A DNA stretch of 64,000 bases from Thiotrichales bacterium (lineage in GTDB: Bacteria > Pseudomonadota > Gammaproteobacteria > Francisellales > CACEW01), in assembly GCA_947478175.1 (NCBI GenBank), contig CANJUQ010000003.1, positions 79,131 through 143,130 of the forward strand. Direction: 5' to 3'. Under the pieces are notes generated by a model. It was not told where the DNA came from and made no database searches. It saw only the letters and a program-made list of their open reading frames with translations. Shown here in pieces: positions 1-10,689 of the stretch; the first letter of the stretch is position 1; each line of letters starts with the position of its first letter. The position numbers and the translations under genes are program-made.

Positions 1-1637
1 CCCATACAAAAGACCAAAAATTAGGCGATTACCAATGTAATAGTGCTATGAGGTTTTCTAAGATTTTTGGAAAGAACCCTAGAGAAATTGCTGAAAGCGT
101 TAAATTATTTTTGATTAAAAATAGTTGTTTTCAAGAAATCCAAATAGCAGGGCCTGGTTTTATTAATTACAAACTTTCAGCTGATTTTTTAGAATCTCAA
201 ATTAAAAATATGTTTCAAGATGAGTGTTTTGGGTTAAAAAATAATTTAGATAAAAGCCGCGTCATTGTTGATTTTTCAAGCCCAAACGTCGCTAAAGAAA
301 TGCATGTAGGGCATTTAAGATCGACCATTATTGGAGATTGCTTAGCCAGAGTTTTTGAATTCTTGGGCTGTGATGTCTTGAGATTAAATCACATGGGGGA
401 TTGGGGGACGGCCTTTGGAATGTTGATTTGCCAGATAGAGCAAGTCGCACCAGAAGTTTTGATGGGAACACGCCAGGCGAATCTCAATGATTTAATGACT
501 TGGTATAAAGATTCGAAGAAAAAATTTGATGAAGATGAGTTGTTTAAAAAAGCATCGCAACTCAAAGTCGTTTCTTTGCAGCAGGGTAATCCAGAAGCAC
601 TGAAAGCCTGGCGAATGATCTGTGATATTTCTTCGCGGGCTTACCAAGAAATCTATGATTTATTAGACGTAAAGATTATTCCCAGAGGTGAGTCTTTTTA
701 TAACCCTTATTTAAATCAAACTTTAGAAGATCTAAGTCATAAAGGCCTGATTGAAAAATCTGACGGGGCGCAATGTATTTTTATCGAAGGGTTTGCGGGG
801 AAAGAAGGCGAGCCACTCCCGCTTATTATTCAAAAAAGTGATGGGGGTTACGGCTATGCCAGTACAGACATGGCGGCTATGTGGCACAGAACTCACGTAG
901 AGAAAGCCGATCGTATTGTGATTGTCACGGACAGTGGGCAAGCAACGCATTTTGCGATGATCTTCGCCGCGGCTAAAAAAGCGGGCTATATCACAGAAAA
1001 AATTCGCCTGGATCATGTACCGTTTGGTTTAGTGTTAGGTTCGGATGGTAAAAAATTTAAAACCCGTTCAGGTGAGACTGAAAAATTAATTGATTTATTA
1101 AATACAGCCATTGCTGAATCTTCGAAAATTTTTAAAGAAAGAAATTTACCAGACGCAGAGATTCCAGAGGTTGCAAAAATATTGGGAATCAATGCTGTCA
1201 AATATGCAGATTTGTCTTGTAACAGAATTCAAGATTATCAATTTAGTTATGAGCGGATGTTAAAATTTGATGGCAATACAGCCGCTTTTATTATGTATAG
1301 CCTGGTGAGAATCTTAAGTATTCAGCGCAAAGTGAATTTTAATTTAGACCAGATGGATCTAGAGAAATTAAAATTAATTCACACGTCTGAAATAGCCTTG
1401 GCTTTGCACTTGGCTAAATTTTCAGAAGCAATTTTATTTGTTGTCTATGAGCTCTATCCGCATCGTCTGACGGATTATTTGTATCAATTGGCCGTGGAAT
1501 TTAATGCGTTTTTTAGAGACTGCCGGGTGGAAGGTGATCCACAGGAAAAATCTAGATGGGTTTTACTGGAGCTAACGGCGCGAGTATTAAAAACTGGGAT
1601 GGAATTATTGGGGCTGAGGGTGCTTCAGCGGATGTAA
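1..1637 (+). CDS. argS: Arginyl-tRNA synthetase, 5' end cut off by the window
   Basis: Class I synthetase that charges tRNA-Arg in the cytoplasm. The frame is open from base 3 to the left edge, and the residues before the first in-frame ATG (base 48) read GDYQCNSA, matching the N-terminal additive domain of ArgRS. The true start therefore lies outside the window and roughly 30 residues are missing. The HIGH motif appears as HVGH in 'KEMHVGHLRSTIIGD'. No canonical KMSKS is seen, which is usual for ArgRS. The C-terminal DALR anticodon-binding domain ends in LGLRVLQRM, typical of the family. It is followed by a GTAG-type palindromic repeat and then glnS on the same strand. Confidence 0.96.
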   Translation, partial: HTKDQKLGDYQCNSAMRFSKIFGKNPREIAESVKLFLIKNSCFQEIQIAGPGFINYKLSADFLESQIKNMFQDECFGLKNNLDKSRVIVDFSSPNVAKEMHVGHLRSTIIGDCLARVFEFLGCDVLRLNHMGDWGTAFGMLICQIEQVAPEVLMGTRQANLNDLMTWYKDSKKKFDEDELFKKASQLKVVSLQQGNPEALKAWRMICDISSRAYQEIYDLLDVKIIPRGESFYNPYLNQTLEDLSHKGLIEKSDGAQCIFIEGFAGKEGEPLPLIIQKSDGGYGYASTDMAAMWHRTHVEKADRIVIVTDSGQATHFAMIFAAAKKAGYITEKIRLDHVPFGLVLGSDGKKFKTRSGETEKLIDLLNTAIAESSKIFKERNLPDAEIPEVAKILGINAVKYADLSCNRIQDYQFSYERMLKFDGNTAAFIMYSLVRILSIQRKVNFNLDQMDLEKLKLIHTSEIALALHLAKFSEAILFVVYELYPHRLTDYLYQLAVEFNAFFRDCRVEGDPQEKSRWVLLELTARVLKTGMELLGLRVLQRM

Positions 1638-1647
1638 TGGTTTTTCA

Positions 1648-1675
1648 AGGGGCCGAATACAAGATTCGCCCCTAC
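1648..1675 (-). repeat. GTAG-type REP palindrome (minus orientation)
   Basis: Short palindrome between argS and glnS. Read on the minus strand it starts with GTAG, then GGGGCGAAT, a five-base loop and ATTCG-GCCCC with one bulged base. It belongs to the same family as the copies at 6.04, 6.73, 11.48, 42.3, 47.5 and 54.8 kb. Confidence 0.75.
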
Positions 1676-1739
1676 AAAAGGCCTTCACAAGTGTTACAAT
1701 CGCCGGCTTTTTATTTCAGACCCCCAGGGAAATCCTATT

Positions 1740-3389
1740 GTGAGCGCTCATAAGACTAATTTTATTCGAAACCATATTGACCAAGAATTAGCCGAAGGAA
1801 AAGTCCAAAAACCAATAATCACGCGCTTTCCGCCAGAACCTAATGGCTATTTGCATATTGGTCATGCGAAGGCCATTTGTTTAAATTTTGGGATTGCTAA
1901 AGATTACGGTGGGCACTGTCATTTGAGATTTGATGATACAAATCCTTGTACGGAAGACGAAGAATTTATGCGGGCGATCCAACGGGATATTCAATGGTTA
2001 GGGTTTGACTGGGGTGAGCATTGTTACTCGGCTTCTGGATATTTTGATCAAATATTCGAAGCGGCTGTTAGATTAATTAAATCTGGAAAAGCTTATGTCT
2101 GTAGCTTAAATGCTGATCAAGTAAAAGCTTATCGGGGAACTCTGACAGAGCCTGGCAAACATAGCCCGGATAGAAATAGGTCTATTGAAGAAAACTTGGA
2201 TTTATTTATGCGCATGAAAGCGGGTGAATTCCCAGAAGGGGCTTATACCCTCCGAGCTAAAATTGATATGACCGCTGGAAATATTAATTTACGCGACCCA
2301 GCTTTATATAGAATTAGGTATGCGCATCACCACAGTACTGGGGATCAGTGGTGTATTTATCCCATGTATGACTTTGCGCATGCTTTATCAGACGCGATTG
2401 AGGGCATTACTTATTCTTTATGCTCTTTAGAATTTCAGGATCATAGGCCTTTATATAACTGGTTTGTTGAGCATTGTGAGATGGATGCAAAACCCCAGCA
2501 AATAGAATTCTCGAGATTAAATTTAACTAAAATGATGACCTCCAAAAGAAAATTAAAAAGCTTGGTTGAGAATAAAATCGTCGAGGGTTGGAATGACCCC
2601 AGAATGCCAACTTTGTCGGGTGTGAGAAGACGGGGTTATACGCCAGAATCTTTGCATAAACTTTGCGATGCCGTTGGGGTCTCTAAGCAAGATTCTTTGA
2701 TTGATGGTGTTTTATTAGAAGACTGTTTAAGGGATGACTTAAACGAAAAAGCACCGCGCAGAATGGCCGTGCTGAGACCCTTAAAAATTATCTTAAATAA
2801 TTATGAGTCTGATAAGACTGAGATGCTGTCTTTGTCTAATCATCCTCAGAACGAAAGTTTTGGTAAACGGGAAGTGCCGTTTTCAAAAGAGATTTATATC
2901 GAACAAGATGATTTCATGGAAAACCCTAGTTCGGATTTTATTAGGTTAATTCCGGGTGGTCGGGTGAGATTGATTAATGCTTATGTGATTTTGTGCGAAA
3001 AAATCATTAAAAAATCTAATGGTGAAATAGATTATTTAGAATGTCTTTATCTGCCAGAAACTCTGCATGGCCAGAAGCCATCTGATGGTCAAAAAATCAA
3101 AGGCTTTGTGCATTGGGTGTCAGCTAAATATTCAGTTCAGGCTGAAGTTAGATTATTTAATGATTTGTTTTTATCTGACCAGCCGGGCGATATGGATAAT
3201 TATTTAGAAGTTCTAAATCCAAAATCCAAAGAAATAATTTTAAATGCCCAATTAGAGCCCGGTTTAAAAAATGCCCAGCCGGAAGAAAGTTTTCAATTTA
3301 ATCGCCTGGGATATTTTGTTGCGGATCAAATTGATCATCGAACTAGTCAGCCGGTCTTCAATCGTTCAGTGACGTTGAAGGTTCGGTGA
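1740..3389 (+). CDS. glnS: Glutaminyl-tRNA synthetase
   Basis: Class I synthetase charging tRNA-Gln directly, 549 residues, the normal length for a bacterial GlnRS. The N-terminal catalytic fold carries 'PPEPNGYLHIGHAKA' with the HIGH motif near residue 40, followed by 'LRFDDTNP'. The CSLEFQDHRPLYNW block near residue 230 is diagnostic for the GlnRS/GluRS group, and the KMSKS-like loop is MTSKRKL near residue 268. The C-terminal half is the two beta-barrel anticodon-binding region. The start is GTG at 1740, with a purine-rich AGGGA upstream; no in-frame ATG fits the family N-terminus better. A direct GlnRS means Gln-tRNA need not be made by amidation in this organism. Confidence 0.97.
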   Translation: MSAHKTNFIRNHIDQELAEGKVQKPIITRFPPEPNGYLHIGHAKAICLNFGIAKDYGGHCHLRFDDTNPCTEDEEFMRAIQRDIQWLGFDWGEHCYSASGYFDQIFEAAVRLIKSGKAYVCSLNADQVKAYRGTLTEPGKHSPDRNRSIEENLDLFMRMKAGEFPEGAYTLRAKIDMTAGNINLRDPALYRIRYAHHHSTGDQWCIYPMYDFAHALSDAIEGITYSLCSLEFQDHRPLYNWFVEHCEMDAKPQQIEFSRLNLTKMMTSKRKLKSLVENKIVEGWNDPRMPTLSGVRRRGYTPESLHKLCDAVGVSKQDSLIDGVLLEDCLRDDLNEKAPRRMAVLRPLKIILNNYESDKTEMLSLSNHPQNESFGKREVPFSKEIYIEQDDFMENPSSDFIRLIPGGRVRLINAYVILCEKIIKKSNGEIDYLECLYLPETLHGQKPSDGQKIKGFVHWVSAKYSVQAEVRLFNDLFLSDQPGDMDNYLEVLNPKSKEIILNAQLEPGLKNAQPEESFQFNRLGYFVADQIDHRTSQPVFNRSVTLKVR

Positions 3390-3395
3390 TTTTTA

Positions 3396-3459
3396 CCCCC
3401 TCTCTGCCTCCAATGGCTTCGCCATTTTCGGCTGTCTCTCCCGCGAGGGGAGAGACGAA
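3396..3459. repeat. Palindromic intergenic repeat, second family
   Basis: Begins CCCCCTCTCTGCC and ends in a perfect hairpin, GTCTCTCCC-gcgag-GGGAGAGAC. A second copy with the same two ends but a different middle lies at 10553-10617, and a more divergent relative lies near 63.9 kb. It fills the glnS-thrS gap and has no coding sense. The middle part (CAATGGCTTCGCCATT) is itself a small hairpin. Confidence 0.75.
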
Positions 3460-3505
3460 TCCCATCTCTTCTTGAAAATCTTTTAAATTTTAAAGGACCT
3501 GTTTT

Positions 3506-5449
3506 ATGCCAATCATTACCCTTCCAGACGGTGCACAGCGCAGTTTTGACCAGTCTGTTTCTGTTCTAGAAGTCGCTCATAATATTTCGCCTTCTTTGGC
3601 TAAAAATACCATCGCTGGTTTAGTTGATGGAGTATTGGTCGATGCTAGTTTTAAAATTCAAAAAGATTCAAAACTTTCGATTATTCGCCCGCAAGACCCT
3701 CAGGGCTTAGAAGTCTTAAGGCATTCCGCGGCACATTTATTAGCTCAAGCGGTGAAGCAAATTTATCCGACAGCCCAAGTGACTATTGGGCCTATTATTG
3801 AGGATGGCTTTTTTTATGATTTTTCTTTTGAGAGGCCTTTTACGCCAGAAGATTTAGTTAAATTTGAATCCAAAATGACTGAGCTAGTTAAACAGCAGAT
3901 TCCCGTTACGCGTAAAGAAGTTTCCAGAAATCAAGCCATCGAATTTTTTGAAAATCTGGGTGAAAAATATAAAGCTGAAATTATTAGGTCTATTCCAGAA
4001 TCTGAAATCTTGTCTTTATATACTCAAGGGAATTTTACAGATCTATGCCGTGGCCCCCATGTGCCCAATACTAGTTTTTTGAAAGTCTTTAAATTATTAA
4101 AACTCGCAGGGGCTTATTGGCGGGGTGATGCTAAAAACGAAATGCTCCAAAGGGTCTATGGAACAGCTTGGAGCTCTAAAGAAGATCAAGAAGCTTATTT
4201 ATTTAGACAGGAAGAAGCCGCTAAAAGAGATCATAGAATTATTGGTAAGCAATTAGGCTTATTTCATCTTCAAGAAGAAGCGCCTGGCATGGTCTTCTGG
4301 CATGACCATGGCTGGCATATCTATAGAACGGTTGAAGCGGATATTCGAAGAAGATTGCAGAAGTCGGGCTATCAAGAAGTCAGAACGCCGCAAGTATTAG
4401 ATTTTTCGTTATGGCAAGCGTCTGGGCATGCGGATAAATTTATTAACGAAATGTTTACGACTCAGAGCGAAACTAGAAATTATGCGTTGAAGCCCATGAA
4501 TTGCCCCTGTCATATTCAGATTTTTAATCAGGGTCTAAAAAGTTATAGAGACTTGCCATTGAGACTGGCTGAGTTTGGTTGCTGTCATCGTAATGAGCCA
4601 TCGGGTGCTTTGCATGGGATCATGCGAGTTCGAGGTTTTACACAAGATGATGCTCATATTTTTTGTACCAAAGAGCAGATTTGTTCTGAAGTTAAAAATT
4701 TTATGAAATTGGCTTTTGAAGTCTATGAGTTCTATGGATTTGAAAACGTCGAAATTAAATTAGCGACACGCCCTGAAAAAAGATTGGGAGATGATCAAAC
4801 CTGGGATTACACAGAAACTGCTTTGGCGGATGCGATCAAAGAAGCAGGTTATGAATTTAGTTATTTACCTGGCGAGGGTGCTTTTTATGGTCCTAAAGTT
4901 GAATTGCATTTGAAAGACTCTTTGGGTCGTCGTTGGCAATGCGGGACGATCCAGTTAGATCCTCTTATGCCAGAAAGATTAGGGGCTGAATATATCGATG
5001 AATCGGGTCAGAAAAAGACGCCCTTTATGTTACACAGAGCGGTTCTTGGGTCGTTGGAAAGATTCATTGGTATGTATATAGAACATTGTGCTGGATGGTT
5101 CCCTGCCTGGTTGGCTCCAGTTCAAGCAGTGGTCATGGGGGTGACGTCTAGACATGATGAGTACTGTAATAAGGTTAAAAATCAATTAGAAAGTTTTGGT
5201 TTTCGCGCTAAATCGGACTTGAGAAATGAGAAGGTAGGCTATAAGATTCGCGAGCTTATTTTAGGGCGAATTCCTTACATTATTGTTGTAGGGGATAAAG
5301 AAGTTTCAGATGACACCATTTCGGTGCGCACGCGCGAAGGCGAAGATCTCGGCAACCTTACGGTCCAACAGTTTTCCCAAATACTCAGCGATGCCGTTGC
5401 GAAAGGGGGTCGTCTTGTAAAAAGATCGACACAGCAGGAGACAGAGTGA
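3506..5449 (+). CDS. thrS: Threonyl-tRNA synthetase
   Basis: Class II synthetase charging tRNA-Thr, 647 residues (E. coli enzyme 642). Domains in order: TGS domain (about 1-60), the second additional/editing domain with [10 protein letters not shown] near 73 and the Cys-containing '[12 protein letters not shown]' near 185, the class II catalytic core with '[10 protein letters not shown]' and 'FRNEPSG'-like [12 protein letters not shown], and the C-terminal anticodon-binding domain with GYKIRE and [14 protein letters not shown]. The ATG at 3506 has AAAGGACC upstream as ribosome binding site. It heads the conserved thrS-infC-rpmI-rplT-pheST-ihfA string and overlaps infC by four bases. Confidence 0.98.
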   Translation: MPIITLPDGAQRSFDQSVSVLEVAHNISPSLAKNTIAGLVDGVLVDASFKIQKDSKLSIIRPQDPQGLEVLRHSAAHLLAQAVKQIYPTAQVTIGPIIEDGFFYDFSFERPFTPEDLVKFESKMTELVKQQIPVTRKEVSRNQAIEFFENLGEKYKAEIIRSIPESEILSLYTQGNFTDLCRGPHVPNTSFLKVFKLLKLAGAYWRGDAKNEMLQRVYGTAWSSKEDQEAYLFRQEEAAKRDHRIIGKQLGLFHLQEEAPGMVFWHDHGWHIYRTVEADIRRRLQKSGYQEVRTPQVLDFSLWQASGHADKFINEMFTTQSETRNYALKPMNCPCHIQIFNQGLKSYRDLPLRLAEFGCCHRNEPSGALHGIMRVRGFTQDDAHIFCTKEQICSEVKNFMKLAFEVYEFYGFENVEIKLATRPEKRLGDDQTWDYTETALADAIKEAGYEFSYLPGEGAFYGPKVELHLKDSLGRRWQCGTIQLDPLMPERLGAEYIDESGQKKTPFMLHRAVLGSLERFIGMYIEHCAGWFPAWLAPVQAVVMGVTSRHDEYCNKVKNQLESFGFRAKSDLRNEKVGYKIRELILGRIPYIIVVGDKEVSDDTISVRTREGEDLGNLTVQQFSQILSDAVAKGGRLVKRSTQQETE

Positions 5450-5967
5450 GAGACAAAACAGACGATACTCGCGTAAACCGTGATATTACAGCGCTTCAAG
5501 TGCGTTTATTAGATGTTGAAGGTGAGCAGGTTGGAGTCGTTTCGACGCGTGATGCCTTATTCCAAGCTAGAGATGCAGGGTTGGATTTAGTAGAAATTTC
5601 TCCTAATGCAGTGCCGCCTGTCTGTCGCATTATGGATTACGGCAAGTTTCTCTTTCAGAAGAGTAAACAAAAGGCAGTTGCTAAGAAAAATCAAAAGCAA
5701 TCACAAATTAAAGAAATTAAGTTACGTCCTGCGACTGAAGAAGCTGACTATCAGGTTAAATTGAAAAAACTGATTAGCTTTTTAGAAGAGGGTGACAAGG
5801 CGAAAATCACAGTCAGATTCCGGGGGCGTGAAATGACGCATCAGGAATTAGGCATGGAAATGCTGATGAGATTAGAAAAAGATCTCGAGCCTTACGGCAT
5901 TATTGAACAGCGTCCCAAATTAGAAGGTCGTCAAATGATGATGATGTTGGGGCCGCGTAAGAAATAG
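5446..5967 (+). CDS. infC: Translation initiation factor IF-3
   Basis: Binds the 30S subunit and enforces correct start-codon selection. At 173 residues it has both domains: the N-terminal alpha/beta domain with '[17 protein letters not shown]' and '[12 protein letters not shown]', then a lysine-rich linker near 75-90, and the C-terminal domain with 'KIKEIKLRP'-like [11 protein letters not shown] and '[14 protein letters not shown]'. The start is GTG at 5446, overlapping the thrS stop by four bases, with AGGAGA about eight bases upstream. E. coli infC uses AUU and represses its own initiation; a GTG start here implies that this discrimination loop would be weaker or different. That last point is inference. 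Confidence 0.97.
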   Translation: MRDKTDDTRVNRDITALQVRLLDVEGEQVGVVSTRDALFQARDAGLDLVEISPNAVPPVCRIMDYGKFLFQKSKQKAVAKKNQKQSQIKEIKLRPATEEADYQVKLKKLISFLEEGDKAKITVRFRGREMTHQELGMEMLMRLEKDLEPYGIIEQRPKLEGRQMMMMLGPRKK

Positions 5968-6035
5968 AAAAATAAATTAATTTTTAACAACCTGGCTACC
6001 TACCCAGATTAATTTGGGTGTGATCATCGCGTCTT

Positions 6036-6060
6036 AGGGCGCAATGAATTGCGCCCCTAC
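6036..6060 (-). repeat. GTAG-type REP palindrome in the infC-rpmI gap
   Basis: Read on the minus strand: GTAGGGGCGCAAT, then ATTGCGCCC. It sits in the 125-base infC-rpmI leader, the region where L20 acts as a translational repressor in E. coli. The arms are perfect over nine bases. Confidence 0.7.
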
Positions 6061-6092
6061 TGGAATAGGTCATATCTTATAAGGAGAAAAAA

Positions 6093-6290
6093 ATGCCAAA
6101 ACTGAAGACCCATCGTGGGGCTGCCAAGCGCTTTAGGCCAACTGCTAATGGTGGATTTAAGCGTCGTCAAGCGAACAAGCGTCATATTTTGACCAAGATG
6201 ACTACCAAACGTAAACGCGGATTGCGTGGATGCGTCATGGTAACCAAGGTCGATGTGCCAGCTGTTAGACAGATGTTACCGTACGCATAA
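6093..6290 (+). CDS. rpmI: 50S ribosomal protein L35
   Basis: Small basic ribosomal protein of 65 residues, the usual length. It starts [14 protein letters not shown] and contains the family block '[19 protein letters not shown]'. The ribosome binding site AAGGAGAAAAAA immediately precedes the ATG and is strong. It is followed by rplT after a 54-base gap, and the two are co-transcribed in other gammaproteobacteria. In E. coli both are repressed by L20 through the rpmI leader; here that leader contains a palindromic repeat. Confidence 0.97.
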   Translation: MPKLKTHRGAAKRFRPTANGGFKRRQANKRHILTKMTTKRKRGLRGCVMVTKVDVPAVRQMLPYA

Positions 6291-6344
6291 ATTTCACATA
6301 GAAATTTTTTTTAAAAAAAGATTTTTAAATTTTGAGGATTAGAA

Positions 6345-6710
6345 ATGGCAAGAGTTAGCCGCGGCGTCACCGCTAAAAAAAGACATAAGAAAATTCTAGA
6401 TGCAGCCAAGGGTTACTATGGCATGCGTTCCCGTTGTTATCGTGTTGCAAAGCAGGCTGTTATCAAAGCAGGTCAGTATGCTTATCGCGATCGTCGTCAA
6501 AAGAAGCGTCAATTTAGAGCGTTATGGATTGTTCGTATCAATGCCGCTGCGCATTTGTATGATCTGACCTATAGCCAATTTATTCATGGTTTAACTTTGG
6601 CCAATATTGACTTGGATCGTAAAGTCTTGGCTGAAATGGCTGTGAATGACAAAGCAGCATTCGAAGCAGTTGCGAATATTGCAAAAGAAGCTTTGGCTAA
6701 AGCAGCCTAG
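6345..6710 (+). CDS. rplT: 50S ribosomal protein L20
   Basis: Early-assembly 23S rRNA-binding protein, 121 residues. The N-terminal extension '[18 protein letters not shown]' and the block '[23 protein letters not shown]' are family signatures, and the C-terminal globular domain (about 60-118) includes YSQFIHGL. In E. coli L20 also represses its own operon. Ribosome binding site GAGGATTAG upstream of ATG. The gene ends just before a terminator-like hairpin. Confidence 0.98.
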   Translation: MARVSRGVTAKKRHKKILDAAKGYYGMRSRCYRVAKQAVIKAGQYAYRDRRQKKRQFRALWIVRINAAAHLYDLTYSQFIHGLTLANIDLDRKVLAEMAVNDKAAFEAVANIAKEALAKAA

Positions 6711-6727
6711 GTTTCTTGGTCTTTCCT

Positions 6728-6757
6728 GTAGGGGCGAATCTTGTATTCGCCCTTTTT
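6728..6757 (+). repeat. GTAG-type REP palindrome doubling as a terminator-like hairpin
   Basis: GTAG head at 6728, then GGGCGAAT-cttgt-ATTCGCCC (6732-6752), followed directly by TTTTT. The stem-plus-T-run geometry is that of an intrinsic terminator and could reduce read-through from the ribosomal protein genes into pheST. The same repeat elsewhere in the window lacks the T run, so termination is a local feature of this copy. Confidence 0.65.
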
Positions 6758-6777
6758 AATTGGGCCATCCCAAATAG

Positions 6778-7806
<1,029 letters not shown>

Positions 7807-7843
7807 TCAATTATTTTTATTTAAAAATTAAGGGGATTCTCCC

Positions 7844-10207
7844 GTGCGTTGCTCACTTGAACATCTTAAAAGTTTTGTTTCGACTGAATTAACCGCCCAA
7901 GAAATTGGCGATAAACTCACTTTGGCGGGATTAGAACTCGATGGGATTCATGCCGTCGCTAAGCCCTTTTCGGGCGTCGTGATTGGCTTGATTCAAAAAG
8001 CTGAGCCGCATCCGAATGCCGATAAATTACAAGTGTGTACGGTCGATATTGGTGAGCCTGATTTTTTACAGATTGTCTGTGGTGCTAAGAACGCAAAAGC
8101 GGGTTTGAAAGTTGCGGTTGCCATGGTAGGTGCTGTATTGCCCGGTGATTTTAAAATTAAAGAAGCCAAGCTGAGAGGCGTAGAATCTTTCGGCATGTTG
8201 TGTTCAACGTCTGAGTTGGGCATCACAGAAGAATCTGATGGGATTTGGGAATTGCCAGAGCATGCCCCAGTCGGTGAAAATTTAAGAAAGTTTTTTAATT
8301 TTGATGATGTAAGTCTTGAAATTGGCTTGACCCCAAACAGAGGCGATTGCGCAAGTGTTTTGGGTTTAGCTAGAGAGCTTAGTGCGTTGACGGGCGCTAA
8401 GTTAAAATTCCCAGAGATTCAGCAGACTCAAGCTTTGTCTCATAAAACTTTAAAAATTTCGATTGAAAATCCCCAAGACTGTCCCAAATATTTCGGGAGA
8501 GTGATTGAAAATATTAATCCGAATGCAAAAACACCGGATTGGATGGCAGAAAGATTAGTCCGGGCCGGTCAACGTTGTATTAGCCCTGCGGTCGATATTA
8601 CGAACTATGTGATGCTGACTTTTGGGCAGCCGATGCATGCGTTTGATTTAGATAAATTGCAGGGGAATATTATTGTCAGACGCGGAAAGGCTTCTGAAAA
8701 ATTGGTTTTATTAAAAGAACAAGAAATTAATTTTTCTAAAAACCAGTTGGCTATTTGTGATGATCAAGGACCTGTTGCCCTCGCAGGCATTATGGGTGGC
8801 ATGCCTACGGCTGTGACAAATCAGACAGTCAATATTTTTTTAGAAAGCGCGCATTTTTCAATTCCAGCCATTGCAGGTCAGGCAAGAGCGTTAGGGTTAA
8901 ATACGGATGGTGCTTATCGATGGGAGCGGGGCGTTGATCCAGCCCTTCCAGAATTAGCATTAGATTTGGCTACCCAATATTTAATAGAAATAGCGGGGGG
9001 TATTGCTGGGCCTGTGGTTATTCAAAAACACGAGAGCGCTTTGCCTGTTTCTCCAGAAGTGAAAGTCAGATTAAGCCGTGTTGAAAAATTGCTGGGCTTA
9101 GCGGTGAGTGAAAATCAGGCCCTAGAATTATTTAAAAAATTGGGCGCCGTATGTGATTTAGAAAGTCCTGGGGTTTTAAAAATTAAAGCACCGTCTTGGC
9201 GTTTTGATTTAAATCTTGAAGAAGATTGGATCGAAGAAATTGCCAGAATGATTGGCCTGGAATTTTTAACGCCAACTTTGCCAATCAGCCAAGCCATGCC
9301 AAGTCTTTCTGAAGATTCAAAAGAATCCAACAGAGATCTGCATAGTATTAAACAATACTTTGTCAGCCGGGGTTATCACGAAGCGATTACCTATAGTTTT
9401 ATCAGCCCCAAGTTACATCAGATGATTAATCTGGGTGGCGAGAAAGTTGAGATTTTAAAAAATCCTATTTCTGAAGATTTGTCTGTTATGCGAACTAGTT
9501 TATTGCCGGCATTGTTACAAGCGGCGGCGCATAATTTTTCTCGTCAGGCAAATCGAGTGCGTTTGTTTGAATCAGGAAGAGTTTTTATTAATCAGCAAGA
9601 GATTGAAAAATTAGGCGGTGTGATTGCTGGGAAAAAATATGAAATTAATTCCCATGATTCTAGCAATACTGATTTTTATGATCTCAAAGCGGATCTAGAA
9701 AGTTTAATTTCAGGATCTTTAGAGTTTGTAAAATCCAAACAGGATTTTTTACATCCAGGTCGATCGGCTGAGATTATTCAAAATGGCGTATCTATTGGCT
9801 ATTTTGGTCAAGTGCATCCCAAGATTCAAAAATTATTAGATGTCAGAGTGCTGTTGTATGTTTTCGAATGTGATCTATTGGCTATTCAAACTATCCCTGT
9901 TTCTATCTGTCATCCTATTTCTAAATTTCCTGAGATCTCTCGAGATTTGGCTTTGATTCTAGAAAATTCGATTGATTCGCAGGCCGTGATTTCAGCCGTA
10001 AAAATTTTAGCCGGAGAGCTTTTACAGAGCTCCCATATCTTTGATGTCTATCAGGGCGACAAGATTCCAGAGGGGAAAAAAAGCCTTGCTTTAAACTTGA
10101 TTTTACAGAGTTTGTCACACACCCTTACCGACGATGAAGTGCAGCGCGTCATGACGAAAGTGATTGAAGGCCTCACAAATCAGTTCAATGCACAATTAAG
10201 GGAGTAA
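7844..10207 (+). CDS. pheT: Phenylalanyl-tRNA synthetase beta subunit
   Basis: Large subunit, 787 residues (E. coli 795), carrying tRNA binding and editing. In order: N-terminal OB fold (about 40-150, EMAP-like, with 'HPNADKLQVCTVD'), B3/B4 editing region with 'LTPNRGDCASVLGLARE', B5 domain, a catalytically inactive class II-like core with 'NPISEDLSVMRTSLLPALL', and a C-terminal FDX-anticodon-binding domain with 'PEISRDLALIL' near 700. The start is GTG at 7844, preceded by AAGGGGATT. Six bases separate the stop from the ihfA ATG. Confidence 0.98.
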   Translation: MRCSLEHLKSFVSTELTAQEIGDKLTLAGLELDGIHAVAKPFSGVVIGLIQKAEPHPNADKLQVCTVDIGEPDFLQIVCGAKNAKAGLKVAVAMVGAVLPGDFKIKEAKLRGVESFGMLCSTSELGITEESDGIWELPEHAPVGENLRKFFNFDDVSLEIGLTPNRGDCASVLGLARELSALTGAKLKFPEIQQTQALSHKTLKISIENPQDCPKYFGRVIENINPNAKTPDWMAERLVRAGQRCISPAVDITNYVMLTFGQPMHAFDLDKLQGNIIVRRGKASEKLVLLKEQEINFSKNQLAICDDQGPVALAGIMGGMPTAVTNQTVNIFLESAHFSIPAIAGQARALGLNTDGAYRWERGVDPALPELALDLATQYLIEIAGGIAGPVVIQKHESALPVSPEVKVRLSRVEKLLGLAVSENQALELFKKLGAVCDLESPGVLKIKAPSWRFDLNLEEDWIEEIARMIGLEFLTPTLPISQAMPSLSEDSKESNRDLHSIKQYFVSRGYHEAITYSFISPKLHQMINLGGEKVEILKNPISEDLSVMRTSLLPALLQAAAHNFSRQANRVRLFESGRVFINQQEIEKLGGVIAGKKYEINSHDSSNTDFYDLKADLESLISGSLEFVKSKQDFLHPGRSAEIIQNGVSIGYFGQVHPKIQKLLDVRVLLYVFECDLLAIQTIPVSICHPISKFPEISRDLALILENSIDSQAVISAVKILAGELLQSSHIFDVYQGDKIPEGKKSLALNLILQSLSHTLTDDEVQRVMTKVIEGLTNQFNAQLRE

Positions 10208-10213
10208 GTGACA

Positions 10214-10546
10214 ATGGCACTCACAAAGGCTGATATCGCAATAACTTTGTCTCGTGATGCAGATATGCAACAACATGAAGCCAAAGAGATGGTCGATCAT
10301 TTTTTTGAGCAACTCAGATTAAATCTAGAAAATGGCAATCAGCTGAAAATCTCTGGTTTTGGTAATTTTGAATTGAATGATAAAAAATCCCGCCCAGGTC
10401 GTAATCCTAAGACAGGCGAGGAAGTTGAAATTGCCCCTCGTCGAGTCGTGACTTTTAAAGCAGGGCAGAAATTAAAATCTCGGTTAGATACTTTGGCACA
10501 AGAGCATCCAAAGGGATTGCCAGAAAAAAAAGGCTCTAATTCATAA
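10214..10546 (+). CDS. ihfA: Integration host factor subunit alpha
   Basis: Sequence-specific DNA-bending protein that works as a heterodimer with IHF beta in nucleoid structure, site-specific recombination and sigma-54 promoters. I chose the ATG at 10214 because it gives MALTKADIA, the conserved family start, and has AAGGGAG about nine bases upstream inside the pheT end; a GTG at 10208 is also in frame. The DNA-binding beta arm '[20 protein letters not shown]' with its Pro tip is intact. The position after pheT is conserved across gammaproteobacteria. The C-terminal tail after KSRLD is about ten residues longer than in E. coli. Confidence 0.96.
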   Translation: MALTKADIAITLSRDADMQQHEAKEMVDHFFEQLRLNLENGNQLKISGFGNFELNDKKSRPGRNPKTGEEVEIAPRRVVTFKAGQKLKSRLDTLAQEHPKGLPEKKGSNS

Positions 10547-10552
10547 TTAATG

Positions 10553-10617
10553 GCCCCCTCTCTGCCCCTCAACGTTAATACGTTTCGGGCCTGTCTCTCC
10601 CGCGAGGGGAGAGACGA
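10553..10617. repeat. Palindromic intergenic repeat, second family
   Basis: Starts CCCCCTCTCTGCC and ends with the same nine-base-pair GTCTCTCCC/GGGAGAGAC hairpin as the copy at 3396-3459. The central segment differs (AACGTTAATACGTT instead of a GGC-GCC hairpin), so the conserved parts are the two termini. Confidence 0.75.
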
Positions 10618-10689
10618 TTCAAGCAGTAAGCGGGGCCCAAGTTTCAAGACAGTCGTGCAAATATCCATCAATGGAAAATCCAAAAGACC

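Noticed and set aside
732..1016. Minus-strand open frame inside argS
   Set aside because: Fully inside argS with no family resemblance; a shadow frame. The same applies to other antisense frames inside thrS, pheT, pump and unknown-protein genes.
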